From assembly GCF_002845985.1 (NCBI RefSeq), contig NZ_PDFK01000002.1, forward strand, positions 744,001-808,000: a stretch of 64,000 nt of DNA, in the 5' to 3' direction. This DNA is from Lysinibacillus fusiformis. Lineage in GTDB: Bacteria; Bacillota; Bacilli; Bacillales_A; Planococcaceae. The notes below the pieces were generated by a model. That model saw only the letters and a program-made list of their open reading frames with translations. It searched no databases and was not told the DNA's origin. Both the position numbers and the translations under genes were made by a program. Positions 39,001 through 48,800 of this stretch are shown one piece after another (the first letter of the stretch is position 1; each line of letters opens with the position of its first letter).

Positions 39001-41364
39001 TAAATAGCGTTCAATTAAATTTGTCAATTTACTACTAGCTTCTTTAGGATCTTCATTCGTTTCTTGAAAACTTGTTTTTATAATAGGTATTTCCATCAAA
39101 CTATAATCATTTAATGAATCAGTTATAGCAAGAATCTCAGGAACTTCTTGTCCACGGAATCCTAAACATATTTCTGGATAATACGGATGCTCAATATCCT
39201 GAACTAATTCATCAAAGAAAAGTTTAGTATCCCCAAATTCAAAGTTACCTGTATTTAACAAATATCTAACCACTTCTTTTAATTGAAGCATCTTAGCAGA
39301 TAGACCCGCAATCCTCATGGGATGCCACGGAGGTATAATAGCTAATGGTTTAGTATCCTTAACTTCAGCTACTCCCAACTTCATAATTGGATACCATAGT
39401 TTTAATCTATTAACATCTCCTTTAGCATACTTTGCTAAAGAAGAAATTAGGTTTCCGTATAAATTCGACTGTAAAATATGAGATTCTGTAATTAACCCTA
39501 CGCTAAGCCATTGCTCAAGCGCATTTGTGTATTCTTTCGAAAAAGAATTCCATGACTCTAAAATTTCCTTATGACCGGTTTCGTCAATTCTTCCTTCAGC
39601 TTTTGCTTGTTCTAATTCTTTTAAAAAAAGTTTTTTGATATCCTTTTTAGCTTCATAAACTCCTACTAAAGAGCCTCTATTCTGCCTATAAACGGGCTGT
39701 AAAGTATAAATGTCACTTAATGAAATTCCTTGAAGCTTTCCTTTTTTACTAATCGGATTTTTGGAAACACTTGTTGCTTGGAATGGATGATCATTTAATC
39801 TCTTTAAATCCTTTAAAAGCTCTAAACCTATTGAATTAGGATTGCCTTCCCATATTAATTGAACTTTATTAAATTGTTCAATACCGTGAGCGTCTTCATA
39901 ATGTAGTTCAATATAAAATTTTATTTGTCTTGAACCTTTGGAATTTGAATGATTCTTTTTAAAATTGCTTTTAGCCTTTTTTTGCTCATTCTCAATAAAT
40001 TCATCATACTTAAATAACCAGAAAGTATCCCATTCTATGAATGGACTTGTTATTTGATCCAACCCTTTATATCTTGTGCTAAAGTATAATCCTAAATCTG
40101 TATGTAGATCTAGCCATGCACTTTTTCGATCTCCTTTTTGAGTCTTCACTTTAATTAATTTCTTTCCGCTTGAAGTTTCTGATTGAGCAAACAACCGTTC
40201 AATAGCTCTAATTAGTCCCACTAAAAAATCTGTACATTCAATAGGTTTACCATATATAAACTTATCCCATTTTGCCTTTAATTTGTTATCAGTTTCAATT
40301 TCACGTCTATGATTATCATAAAATGAAATATCCTCATCATTTGGTTCTTTGGCTTTTCTTTTTTCCAATATTTCAAGATAAGCATAATCTTCATCGGTTA
40401 TTAACTCCGAAAATTCGTCCTCTAGAAATTCACGAGTTTCTTCTGCAAGACTACTTTTTTTTGTAACTTTTATACCCGTAAATAATGAACCAATATTATC
40501 ACTTTCCCACTCATAGTTAGCAATAATTTCTGAATTATTCGACCATCCTGAATTTGAATCAATAAATTGATAAATAACAGGGTGAATACTTTCAGGAATA
40601 TATTCCTTTACTTCTTCAAAAGAATTTTTTAATTGCTCATTTTCAATTACATCTTTATTGGGAGTTAATTTAAACAAATAATAACTTCTTTTATCTTTCA
40701 ATTCTTTAAAAGATTTACCCCAATTATTCTTATATGTCTGTCTACTTTCAGGAATCACATAAAAATAACCAGAATCTCTAGGTATCCTTAATGCTGGTAA
40801 GGCCCACCCTAGTGCGCTAATTAAAGTAGCACCATCCTCATGTAATTTTTGTCGAGTAAGTGAAATATAGCTACTAAAATTCTCTAAACTCCAATCATTT
40901 ACATCTAGTAAACCTAAAAGTGCCCTTTCCCATATTTTCATTAACCTCTCACTACCATTTATTTGAGGTAAATCGGTTGATGCTATTTTTACCCATAATC
41001 GAGTATTAGCTTTAAGATCATTTGCGCCTATTTTGAATAAGTTTCTTAATGAAGGACCCTGATCGTCATTATTATTTGCCAAGAGTAGAACTTGTTTGTC
41101 TGTATATGCGTGTCTTAAAGCTGTTGTTCTCTCATTTGTAATTATAGATTCTGGTAAATCTACCGCTAATTCTGCAGGAATTTTTATATCAACAATTCTA
41201 CTTAAATAATCGTCTTCTAGGATTTCTTTACATATAATAGATACTTGTTGACTTGATAACCTATCGAGTAAGAATCTTGCAATACCATCCTCACTATCAT
41301 CTGATCCAATATTCTGTTTTAAAAATTCTATTGCAACTTTTCCAATTAACTTCAACTGATCCAC
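36067..41364 (-). CDS. sspH: SspH/DptH: HerA/FtsK-like ATPase of phosphorothioate-dependent restriction
   Basis: This very large (1765 aa) protein is of the DptH/SspH family. The C-terminal ~350 residues form a FtsK/HerA-type motor: HTLIAGETGSGKSVLIQTLI (Walker A near residue 1541), a Walker B in PFIYLIHDEFADWM near 1645, and AAGIHLIFAAQRPDKDALP near 1680. The long N-terminal part has no obvious domain; sections near 1140-1200 (GWYFLDDYANWLGKKEEQIADI, VTEAKFVDIKNL) look like a PD-(D/E)xK-type strand arrangement. That nuclease reading is weak. The start overlaps the end of sspG by one base. It works with SspF and SspG as the restriction half of the system. Confidence 0.85.
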   Translation of the reverse strand: MDQLKLIGKVAIEFLKQNIGSDDSEDGIARFLLDRLSSQQVSIICKEILEDDYLSRIVDIKIPAELAVDLPESIITNERTTALRHAYTDKQVLLLANNNDDQGPSLRNLFKIGANDLKANTRLWVKIASTDLPQINGSERLMKIWERALLGLLDVNDWSLENFSSYISLTRQKLHEDGATLISALGWALPALRIPRDSGYFYVIPESRQTYKNNWGKSFKELKDKRSYYLFKLTPNKDVIENEQLKNSFEEVKEYIPESIHPVIYQFIDSNSGWSNNSEIIANYEWESDNIGSLFTGIKVTKKSSLAEETREFLEDEFSELITDEDYAYLEILEKRKAKEPNDEDISFYDNHRREIETDNKLKAKWDKFIYGKPIECTDFLVGLIRAIERLFAQSETSSGKKLIKVKTQKGDRKSAWLDLHTDLGLYFSTRYKGLDQITSPFIEWDTFWLFKYDEFIENEQKKAKSNFKKNHSNSKGSRQIKFYIELHYEDAHGIEQFNKVQLIWEGNPNSIGLELLKDLKRLNDHPFQATSVSKNPISKKGKLQGISLSDIYTLQPVYRQNRGSLVGVYEAKKDIKKLFLKELEQAKAEGRIDETGHKEILESWNSFSKEYTNALEQWLSVGLITESHILQSNLYGNLISSLAKYAKGDVNRLKLWYPIMKLGVAEVKDTKPLAIIPPWHPMRIAGLSAKMLQLKEVVRYLLNTGNFEFGDTKLFFDELVQDIEHPYYPEICLGFRGQEVPEILAITDSLNDYSLMEIPIIKTSFQETNEDPKEASSKLTNLIERYLELQPHEGANLGVVLYNSDSTRLPLAIVDSIAKLNEKNNNIKCQVVLRHRDTNKLNQIYSKMVEGSDSDADMFVPSEVTNDFMAKLRIGVMAHQSSVSENEEGKPYDIVFLQDVISRHAEFDWIKVDIVRNIPDILELYPARWSRRRPAAKDELKSITYLVCPSQTAEGWEYLRFIKSITKNVDEESDEYYLPSRQITFQKSDTKNIFEESHKLGEWVANYDELLDRRLLKSQDVNVIKYQHNKTNGPNLVVSTTTSLKLLRIILKRKFKALNLGISDDEIERLSDYFINEANELSGDIVLRAAKIGRNANELIGVVLSKLIAKEEVQDDSNIGWYFLDDYANWLGKKEEQIADILAISPFEKDGKYYLQILVTEAKFVDIKNLSNSKKVSKKQLIDTVSRINNALFGVPTRLDRDIWLSKISDLLVEGTVYMQNSSISIERWRELIRSGEVEVELKGYSHVFVPSSSDGSDGLESVQIKINELDNGYQEVFSRESVRELLLSILNSKSLFTVRSKFANEVTWKNFTPSLPSENSLDTDNKIIGEEGDSGVTGAGQVYIDSEKQDKKETITTIDHDGSSGENVTPNSFSTYKNSDLNDWITGNINEEQYRDSDKEWLSKVVNTLKGALATYDLQGKVLDSRLTPNAAIIKLKGSDRLRIEDIEKKKSQLLTTHALNIINILPQPGEIVVFIERPERETISLANVWNKRKIKDVANDTNLNFVIGVKEIDGELLYLNLGGPFEGLEQHAPHTLIAGETGSGKSVLIQTLILDICATNSIETAKIYLIDPKYGVDYQNLEELPHLAEGIVIDQDRASEILEELVNEMEARYLKFREYRVPNLKEYNAKVNESERLPFIYLIHDEFADWMLINEYKNTVSSTVQRLGVKARAAGIHLIFAAQRPDKDALPVQLRDNLGNRLILKVGSTGTSEIALGEKGAENLLGRGHLAARLSGEPNLIFAQVPFIYSEEIYRLSKIIKG

Positions 41365-42923
41365 TATATACCGTCCTTTGCGAAAGGATTTTCAACATAA
41401 GCAACTGCATCTGATAATCTTCGTAATAGTCCCATGCTTGATAATCTTTGTTCCAATCTAATAGCATTATCTGAAAATGCTTCTAAATCAGCCTGACCAG
41501 AACTAGTAACTTCGACAGCTTCTTTGTCCCCAATAATAAAACCATATTTTATATTCAAAATATTAAGGAATTCTTGGAATTCTAATCTTTCAGGCACATT
41601 TGTTAATACTAATGTTTTTAAAAGACTATCAGTTGGTGCATATCGTATCCTTTGACTATTTCTGCTTGATATTAATCCTATTTCTTTTCCCCATGTTCTA
41701 TGGAAATTATTCACATGTTGTTTGTGTCGTAAAATTGCTTTATTAACCAATTCATCAATTAATTCTTCAGGACTATCAAATGATGATAAGTCTTCTTTGA
41801 TAGAAGGCCATAAAAACTTCTCATTTAATAATTTTTGTGCTTCGAATAATGGATCAGCAAAGGTAGATATGTTTACCCATTCATCCGTTTCTTTTATCCC
41901 TCTTATATAACGTTCTATTGCTAATCTAGAAAGATTATTATTCTCTAAATAAGAGTCCGAGGCTAACTCCCTAATTATTGTTTTTTTAGGTGCAAGGATT
42001 TCCAATATGAAATGCGTTTTAGTTGATTCATTCAACACTTCTTTTGATCTATTTAAAAAATAAATAATCATATGCAAACCAGTAATATTGACTAAATGTG
42101 GAATAGTGTCATAAGCAGGGATATTACAATTTATTATCTTAATCCAATCTTCAGCAAGGTTAGAATATTCCGGTAAATATTCATAAGGTAGATATGTTCC
42201 TTTCATATCTGCTAAAGTAGCCTCTTCACCCTCATTTGGTTGTAAAATTCTTGCTAATCTACTATAAATTGAATTTGACTTTAATATATTGGATTCAAAA
42301 AAAGGCAAAATAATATCTCCTTTTTTTGAACGTGACAACATTAAATATAGTAGTTCACCAGTTCTAGCAAAGAATCTTCTGTCATTTTGTACTTTATCTC
42401 CCGTAATTCTTAGATCTTCGTATAGACATTCCTTACCATAGGGGAAAATAAATTGAGAACTCCATCTTTTATTATTTTCCCCTTCAATTGTGTTATTCTG
42501 AAGAAACTTAATAGCCTCGTAAAAATATTCAAATTTTTCAAAATTTGATTGGAGGTATATTAAATTAGGATATTCATTATTTAAACCTGCAAAACTTTGC
42601 TGCGCTAATTTGGTCCATTCTTCCCATGCTCTTTTTTCATCTCTGTGGTCTTCATAATCTTTATAAACTACTTCGAGATAGGGGTTATTAAATAATAAAT
42701 TTCTCAAATAAATTCTCGAATATGGATTATAACTTAGAGTATTATATGACTGTTCATTAAACGCAAAGTCTTTCTGATATTCCGAATTTAGTACACCTAA
42801 AAATTCCATAAAGCAAAGCCACGGGGTTTGTTCATCATATAACCTATGGCCCCAGATTGCTTCATCAACCCAAAAGTCTAGTTGTGAATAAGCAGATGGT
42901 CGTGGAAGAGTTTTTAACATCAA
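41364..42923 (-). CDS. sspG: SspG/DptG: phosphorothioate-dependent restriction subunit
   Basis: This 519-aa soluble protein lies between an SspF/DptF-like ATPase and an SspH/DptH-like motor, overlapping both genes. Size and position match DptG/SspG. Few recognisable motifs stand out. SQLDFWVDEAIWGHRLYDEQTPWLCFMEFLG near the N-terminus and RRLSDAVAYVENPFAKDG at the end are helix-rich and family-like. In the Vibrio system SspG is needed for restriction together with SspF and SspH. The call rests mainly on synteny and size. The first codon starts four bases inside the sspF stop region, so translation is coupled. Confidence 0.78.
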   Translation of the reverse strand: MMLKTLPRPSAYSQLDFWVDEAIWGHRLYDEQTPWLCFMEFLGVLNSEYQKDFAFNEQSYNTLSYNPYSRIYLRNLLFNNPYLEVVYKDYEDHRDEKRAWEEWTKLAQQSFAGLNNEYPNLIYLQSNFEKFEYFYEAIKFLQNNTIEGENNKRWSSQFIFPYGKECLYEDLRITGDKVQNDRRFFARTGELLYLMLSRSKKGDIILPFFESNILKSNSIYSRLARILQPNEGEEATLADMKGTYLPYEYLPEYSNLAEDWIKIINCNIPAYDTIPHLVNITGLHMIIYFLNRSKEVLNESTKTHFILEILAPKKTIIRELASDSYLENNNLSRLAIERYIRGIKETDEWVNISTFADPLFEAQKLLNEKFLWPSIKEDLSSFDSPEELIDELVNKAILRHKQHVNNFHRTWGKEIGLISSRNSQRIRYAPTDSLLKTLVLTNVPERLEFQEFLNILNIKYGFIIGDKEAVEVTSSGQADLEAFSDNAIRLEQRLSSMGLLRRLSDAVAYVENPFAKDGI

Positions 42924-44731
42924 AATACCTCCAATGGTTTACTTTCTACTAACCCTTTTTCATTTACCTTTAAAAGATTTAATGTTAAAAGAGTGTCTTC
43001 ATCATCATTTTCCACTTTTCGTCTATCCTCTAATCTTTTTAACAGTCGACTCTTAAAGGCTAATATATCTTCATAACATTCTCTAGAAAAACTACCCGGT
43101 AAAGTACCCTCAGCAACTCTAGAAATAAACTCAAATCTAATTAATTGAAGATGTAGTCTTACTGGAGGTATATCATTTGAAAATCCTACCGTTAGATAAA
43201 TTTTTTGAGTATCATTATCTAATTCAAATTTCACATACTCTCCCCTATTTTGTTTAACAGAAATAAATTCTTCTAATACCCTACTAACTTTTGCTTGTGA
43301 GGAATTACCGGAGGTAGACAATATTAAGCGATCCTTATCTTCTACTAGTAATCCCGTAATAATTCTATTCAATCCCTTAACCATACGTGTAGTATATTGT
43401 GAATGGACTCTTTTTTGCTCTAACAGCGATTTATAAACATCATTTAAAAATTCACCAGCATAATGAAAAGTTGTTAAATTCCATATCTTCAACTTATCTT
43501 CTTGATCTTTAGGGATAACAAAGAATAATCTTTGTCTTTGTGATTTTAATAAATCCAGAAAACTGTACTTATCTAACAAATCACCCTCAAGATATGCTTT
43601 TTTTTCTGAAATAAAGGTTGCATCTGCACCATAATACTTATCTGAAAGAACAAGCTTTTTATAAAGCTCACTATATTGGTTATCATCTTCACCAAAGATT
43701 AGAATATTATCAATTAAGGCATTAGTTTCAGTTCCAATTCCAAATCTATTTAACGTTAAAAAAATATCTATTGAATTTCTCTTTCTTTCAAGAAGATTTT
43801 CACCAAAAATATTCCTATAAATGCTTGCTTTATATAAAGAGTTACCATCGATAATCTTAGGTATATCTTTACAATTTAATAATTTATCTTTAACATCAGG
43901 ATGGCCTAGTAGCATATTAGAAACCAACAATAATAATTGCCTTAATGGAATATGAAGTTCATTTATCTCGCATAAGGATAATAAATCAGTTAATCTTTCA
44001 ATAATTAAATCTTCTTCATTCTCTAACCTTTTTTTATTTTCAAGTATCGGACACATGGATTCCTCGGAACTATACGGACAATTTGTACATTCTTCCCATC
44101 CCGGATTATTTAATATTTCTTTAACTAGTTTAGGGAAGACTTTTGCTGAATTTGTTTGACTAAGATTATACAATTTTATACGGAAATCATTTTTGCGTTG
44201 TTTACCTTCAATTAAAAGTTCTTCAATTATCTGTCTTGTATTAATAACATTATAAGTTTGATCTATCTTCTTCCATGAATCTAGCAATTGACCATCATTA
44301 GCAGCTACCATATACACAACATTTATATTTTCACTCATCACAGCATCGGCCATTAAAGTTAACGTTCCCTTTTCATCATCCGAAAGTTCGCTAAGGTCTT
44401 TAATAAAAATTACTTTATTCCCATTAACAATTAGCTCATTAATTTTGTGGTTTTCATTCCAAAGTGCTTCGGATCCACCAAGTTGTTTCCAAACCTCACG
44501 GCAATAGTATGTTTTCCCATCTCCAGCTGTTCCTGTCAATATAACAGATACTGGAACAGGCAATTTAAAGTTCTCAACAAGTTCATCTAAATAGACCATA
44601 TCAATTTTTATAGGAGTTACTTTTTTCTTTTTAATAATTCTTTGTATTGTTTCGTCATACATATTATCATTTCTTGGAATAGGTCCATATTGCCTTAGAA
44701 AACTAATCCATTCAGAATTTTTAGCGACCAC
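42920..44731 (-). CDS. sspF: SspF/DptF: P-loop ATPase of phosphorothioate-dependent restriction
   Basis: This 603-aa protein has Walker A GTAGDGKTYY (residues 67-76) and a Walker B-like VIFIKDLSELSDDEKG near 110. A Cys cluster ECTNCPYSSEESMCP near 215-230 suggests a zinc site. Architecture and order match DptF, the first gene of the dptFGH restriction set. It is the first gene of the sspFGH operon; ~190 bases of leader and a strong terminator separate it from sspD. The start ATG 44731 is behind AGGAGGTAAAAGTTAGTGGTCG, an unusually long spacing, with GTG codons closer that may be used. Confidence 0.82.
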   Translation of the reverse strand: MVAKNSEWISFLRQYGPIPRNDNMYDETIQRIIKKKKVTPIKIDMVYLDELVENFKLPVPVSVILTGTAGDGKTYYCREVWKQLGGSEALWNENHKINELIVNGNKVIFIKDLSELSDDEKGTLTLMADAVMSENINVVYMVAANDGQLLDSWKKIDQTYNVINTRQIIEELLIEGKQRKNDFRIKLYNLSQTNSAKVFPKLVKEILNNPGWEECTNCPYSSEESMCPILENKKRLENEEDLIIERLTDLLSLCEINELHIPLRQLLLLVSNMLLGHPDVKDKLLNCKDIPKIIDGNSLYKASIYRNIFGENLLERKRNSIDIFLTLNRFGIGTETNALIDNILIFGEDDNQYSELYKKLVLSDKYYGADATFISEKKAYLEGDLLDKYSFLDLLKSQRQRLFFVIPKDQEDKLKIWNLTTFHYAGEFLNDVYKSLLEQKRVHSQYTTRMVKGLNRIITGLLVEDKDRLILSTSGNSSQAKVSRVLEEFISVKQNRGEYVKFELDNDTQKIYLTVGFSNDIPPVRLHLQLIRFEFISRVAEGTLPGSFSRECYEDILAFKSRLLKRLEDRRKVENDDEDTLLTLNLLKVNEKGLVESKPLEVF

Positions 44732-45028
44732 TAACTTTTACCTCCTTTTAGACAACCCATTACCATTACTTCTTTACCAAAATTATACCAGATATATATC
44801 GAAAAAATTATGTAAATAAAAACAGTATTATCCGTATTATTGGAAAATACAATTAAATTCATTAATTAATCATGTATACTAATCTAGTTTACTAGCAGCA
44901 TACACCAACACAATGAAGAACCCTGAATCCATTATCTCAACCACTTATTAACTCTTTCTATAATATTCTACGTAATGAACATATCGATAGTTCTTAACAC
45001 AACACAGTGAGTTACCGTAAAATGCAAA
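44732..45028. other. sspFGH leader region
   Basis: AT-rich DNA between the sspD terminator and sspF. It should hold a separate promoter for the restriction operon. No clear box is strong enough to name. Confidence 0.5.
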
Positions 45029-45060
45029 AATGGGTTAGGTCATTTTTGACCTAACCCATT
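45029..45060 (-). terminator. Strong terminator between sspD and sspFGH
   Basis: Perfect 14-bp stem AATGGGTTAGGTCA / TGACCTAACCCATT with loop TTTT, two bases past the sspD stop. It separates the modification operon from the restriction operon. Confidence 0.85.
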
Positions 45061-45062
45061 TA

Positions 45063-45878
45063 TTAAGCATAATGACAAACACATGGTACATCATTCTCTT
45101 CAACAAGTTTCTTTGCTAATTCAGAATCCTTATCTAGCTCTTTTCTATACTCTTCTAATGTATACGGTTTACCGTTTCTCTTTAGAATTGTTACATTTCC
45201 TAATTGATCTCTCAATTTATTTTCCATCTCTTCTTGTTTAATATAGACTTCTGGCCATGTTTCATATAAATGCTTATAATGATTAAATCCACCTCTAACA
45301 CATCTACCTCCACAGTTAGCATGAGAAAATCCTAAGTTGTACATTTGTGGTAGTTCGATTCCCCATTCCTCTGTAATTATTTTTTTAATTTCATCATCTG
45401 AAATGTTACTTTCATATAATGGGAATACAGTTTTTACGGGTTGCTCTTCTCCATCTCGTGGGATCAGAAAATGACTATAAAGTTCCTCTAAATTTTCTCT
45501 TCTTCGCTTTTCATGCTTACCAATTCCAAAATATAGTACCGGTTCATACCCTTGATCGCGTAGTTCTTCGAGATATATCATTGTTTGACGAACTTTTAAT
45601 TCAGAAGAGCATTTAGCTAATCTTGAATTTCCTAAAAATCGAGTTTCTTCAAAAACTTCTTCAGGTGTTCTACCATCTTTTTTTTCTGTAATTTCAATCC
45701 CTATTTCCTCTGCCACTTCTAACATAAATCTTCGATTATCTTTATGTTCCCATAATGTATTAGTAAAGAATAATTGCGATTTTTCTTTACCATGTTTTAA
45801 TGTCATTAAATATGCAACGTATGCACTTGCTGCTCCACCACTGAACATTGCTATATATATAGGTTCTCTCCCGTACAT
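45063..45878 (-). CDS. sspD: SspD: ATP-pyrophosphatase (PAPS-reductase-like) of DNA phosphorothioation
   Basis: This 271-aa PP-loop ATPase has IAMFSGGAASAYVAYLM (PP-loop S13-S18, SGGxxS) at the N-terminus, FFTNTLWEHKDNRRFM next, and a set of cysteines at C90, CGGRC (~188-192) and CVC (267-269). This is a plausible iron-sulfur or sulfur-carrying set. Family members activate a substrate by adenylation and accept sulfur from a cysteine desulfurase. In phosphorothioation, DndC and SspD do this for the DNA backbone. Position after sspB-sspC fixes the assignment as SspD. The gene starts 14 bases after sspC. Confidence 0.86.
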   Translation of the reverse strand: MYGREPIYIAMFSGGAASAYVAYLMTLKHGKEKSQLFFTNTLWEHKDNRRFMLEVAEEIGIEITEKKDGRTPEEVFEETRFLGNSRLAKCSSELKVRQTMIYLEELRDQGYEPVLYFGIGKHEKRRRENLEELYSHFLIPRDGEEQPVKTVFPLYESNISDDEIKKIITEEWGIELPQMYNLGFSHANCGGRCVRGGFNHYKHLYETWPEVYIKQEEMENKLRDQLGNVTILKRNGKPYTLEEYRKELDKDSELAKKLVEENDVPCVCHYA

Positions 45879-45892
45879 CCAATCACTCCTTC

Positions 45893-48800
45893 TTACATAT
45901 TTTCTTCGTAGTAATCTACTAATAATTTAAATAATAAAGCTTTAATTTCATCCTTTGGTAATTTTCTAGCCATTAACTCTAAATCATCTTTAATATTCGT
46001 GTATATTGTCTCTCCTTTAGGTGAAAGATCAACTTTAGGTATTGCTAAACTATTGTTTTCAATCTTAACTTCATAATACTCTTCCTTTAATTCCTTTAAA
46101 TTATCACTTTCTACTAGGCTGTTAATGGTTTTGAAAAACACTTCATCAGTTGCGTCAGACCAATCTTCTCTTTTAACACCTACTAATTCTAATGCCAAAT
46201 TGTCAATCCAATTTTCTTCACTAGATACTAGCAGTACTTTGTATAGCTTATTATCTACTTTTACTACTTCATTTTTGTTCTGAACAAATTCTAATAACTC
46301 GTTAAAGGAATAAACACTTGTTAATTTATAAATTGTTGCTTCTATTAAATTTTGGTGATTGATACAGTATTGCTCATTTTCCTTTTTTATTAATTCAACA
46401 GTATCTAAATCTAGTTCTAATTCATAAAACTTCCTTAAAGCGACATCTGGCTCAAACTGACCTTTCTTAATTAACTGTTTAAATGCCAATGATTTATCGG
46501 ATAGCTTATTAGTTTTCTGAGTAATTTTAGGTAAATTTCTAAACCATTTTGATAACATTCTATTTACACGAACGGCCGGATGATATGATTTATCTTTTTC
46601 ATCTAAATATGAACTAAAGCATTCATCTATTAATGAAATAGTGGTTTTATATTTATTACCAAGAGACTGATAAGAAAACGAATAATTATAAGGCTTGTCT
46701 AACATTCTTTCATATAAGATATCTCCATCTATATCATTAATAAAAGAGCCATCCTTATGGTAAAACATAAGATATTTCCATTCTTTTTTTAATATACTAG
46801 TAAGTAAAATTGGAATATTCGGTTCTCTGATTCCAAAAGGTGGATTTTTGAAGATATCTAGTAATGTTGTAAAATCTCCTTTACCTAATTTAGTTTGTTT
46901 CATCAATTCCTCTCTTAACATTGTTATTTGAATATTTTCGTTTAATTCATTAACCTTATTATTTTTAACAACAGAAGCATAAATTAATTTAGAAGGACCT
47001 TTTAATTCGTCAACAGTATTATTTATTATTGCATCAACTACTTCTTTGGCTGCTTTTAATTGTTGTTTCGAAATGTTTCTTCTGTTAAATGATTCATTAT
47101 TAATTACTGGCGTTTTATCAAATACATTTTCCATAATTATTGATAATTTTTCGCTTAAAGATAAATTACTCTTTATTTTTAAATCTTCACCATCGCTATA
47201 CCAATAAGACTTTTGGAATTGTGTAATTGGTTTTATTATTTCTTTAATTGCAAAGAGAGTATTTTCCTTAATTTTTAATAACTCTTCTTCAATAATAGCA
47301 TCCTCATTTAATAAGTATTTATCGTCTAATAATTTATTGATTGATGCCAATTTCATTAAATATTCATCTATATTATTTAACTTCTTATGAGGTAATACAT
47401 ATATGTTCTTATTATCCACCTGACTTAACTCTGATATCTTCTCTTTAATTTTTTCAATTTCTAAATCCGGTATAACGTAAAAGATAGACATATCAGAATC
47501 AATATCACCAAGTGAGTCTTTATTTCTACTAGATAATAAATCGCTTGCATAAACAGGATAAATAGTTGCGTATCTTATCATGTTTTTATCATCGTTATAT
47601 CTTTTTGGATATGCAAATCTACTTTCTAAATTACATGTTAGCAACTCTAACTTCTCTTGCTTTGCTATTCCCTGTTGTATTACTTCTTCAATTTTTTTAT
47701 TTACATCAATACTACTTCCCTCGAATATTTCCCAATTGTCATTAAACAAGCTGTATCGAATTAGTTTTTTACCTTCTAATACTTTGATAATTTTATTTAA
47801 ATTGTTTAACTCCCAATTTAACGCAAAACACATAAATTCCTTATTAAGCTTTTGTATATTATTCAGGTTTGCAATATCCCAAAGAGTTAGTAATTTTAAT
47901 AACTTAAATTCATCATTAGCAGTTGAAGAATTTCCCACCTTTTTTTGAACTCTTAAATATTTAAAATAAGTACTTCCAGTTGAAGAATCTGTGTTAAATT
48001 CTTGAAATGACGGTTCGAAGTAGTCGAATAAATTATAAGCATAATACCATGTACCATTTACCTCAAAATGTTTCTTTAAGCCACCATTTTCATTACTTTC
48101 TAAGAAAGTAAACAAAGTTCGTTCATTTTGGGCAACTATATTGGCTAATCTAGGTAATGTAAACATTGTTACAGGATGTAGGGGGTATGAATTATCTACT
48201 ACGATGGATTTCATTTCTCTACCATTTAATTCTGGGAAAAGATCATATTTTACGATTTCACTATCAAATTTATATTGATTATCCCAATCTATTCGGTATT
48301 TTTTTGTAACTTGACTCGAAATCCTGATAAATGTCGCCGGGTCACTAAATGTATGATAAATTCTAAAGCGTCCTTGTATTCGCTGAAATTCACTTTGTAA
48401 TTCATCGTTATAGTTTAAAAAATATTGCTTTAAGTTTTTATGTGTAATTAATAAAACATTTAAATTAGATCGTTCAGCAAGTTCTGCGATATCCTGTAAA
48501 TCTTGCATCGTCTCAACAATTTCAGACATTTCCATACCTTGTAAAAGTCTTCCAAATTCATCATAAACCAAGAATATACTATAATTTCTTTTATTAATTT
48601 CTTCTAAAATGTATGATAATTGCTCAGTAATATCAACATTACCATAGGATACTGAAAATTCTGCGCCCGCTGTAAGAAGTGGATAAATTCCCTTAAAAGT
48701 TTCAATAGCTTCATATTCATAATTATCTATATCATCTAGAAATCCATTAATATCCCAAGTCTTTTCTTTTAGAATTTGACATAATTTATTGTAAGTTTCG

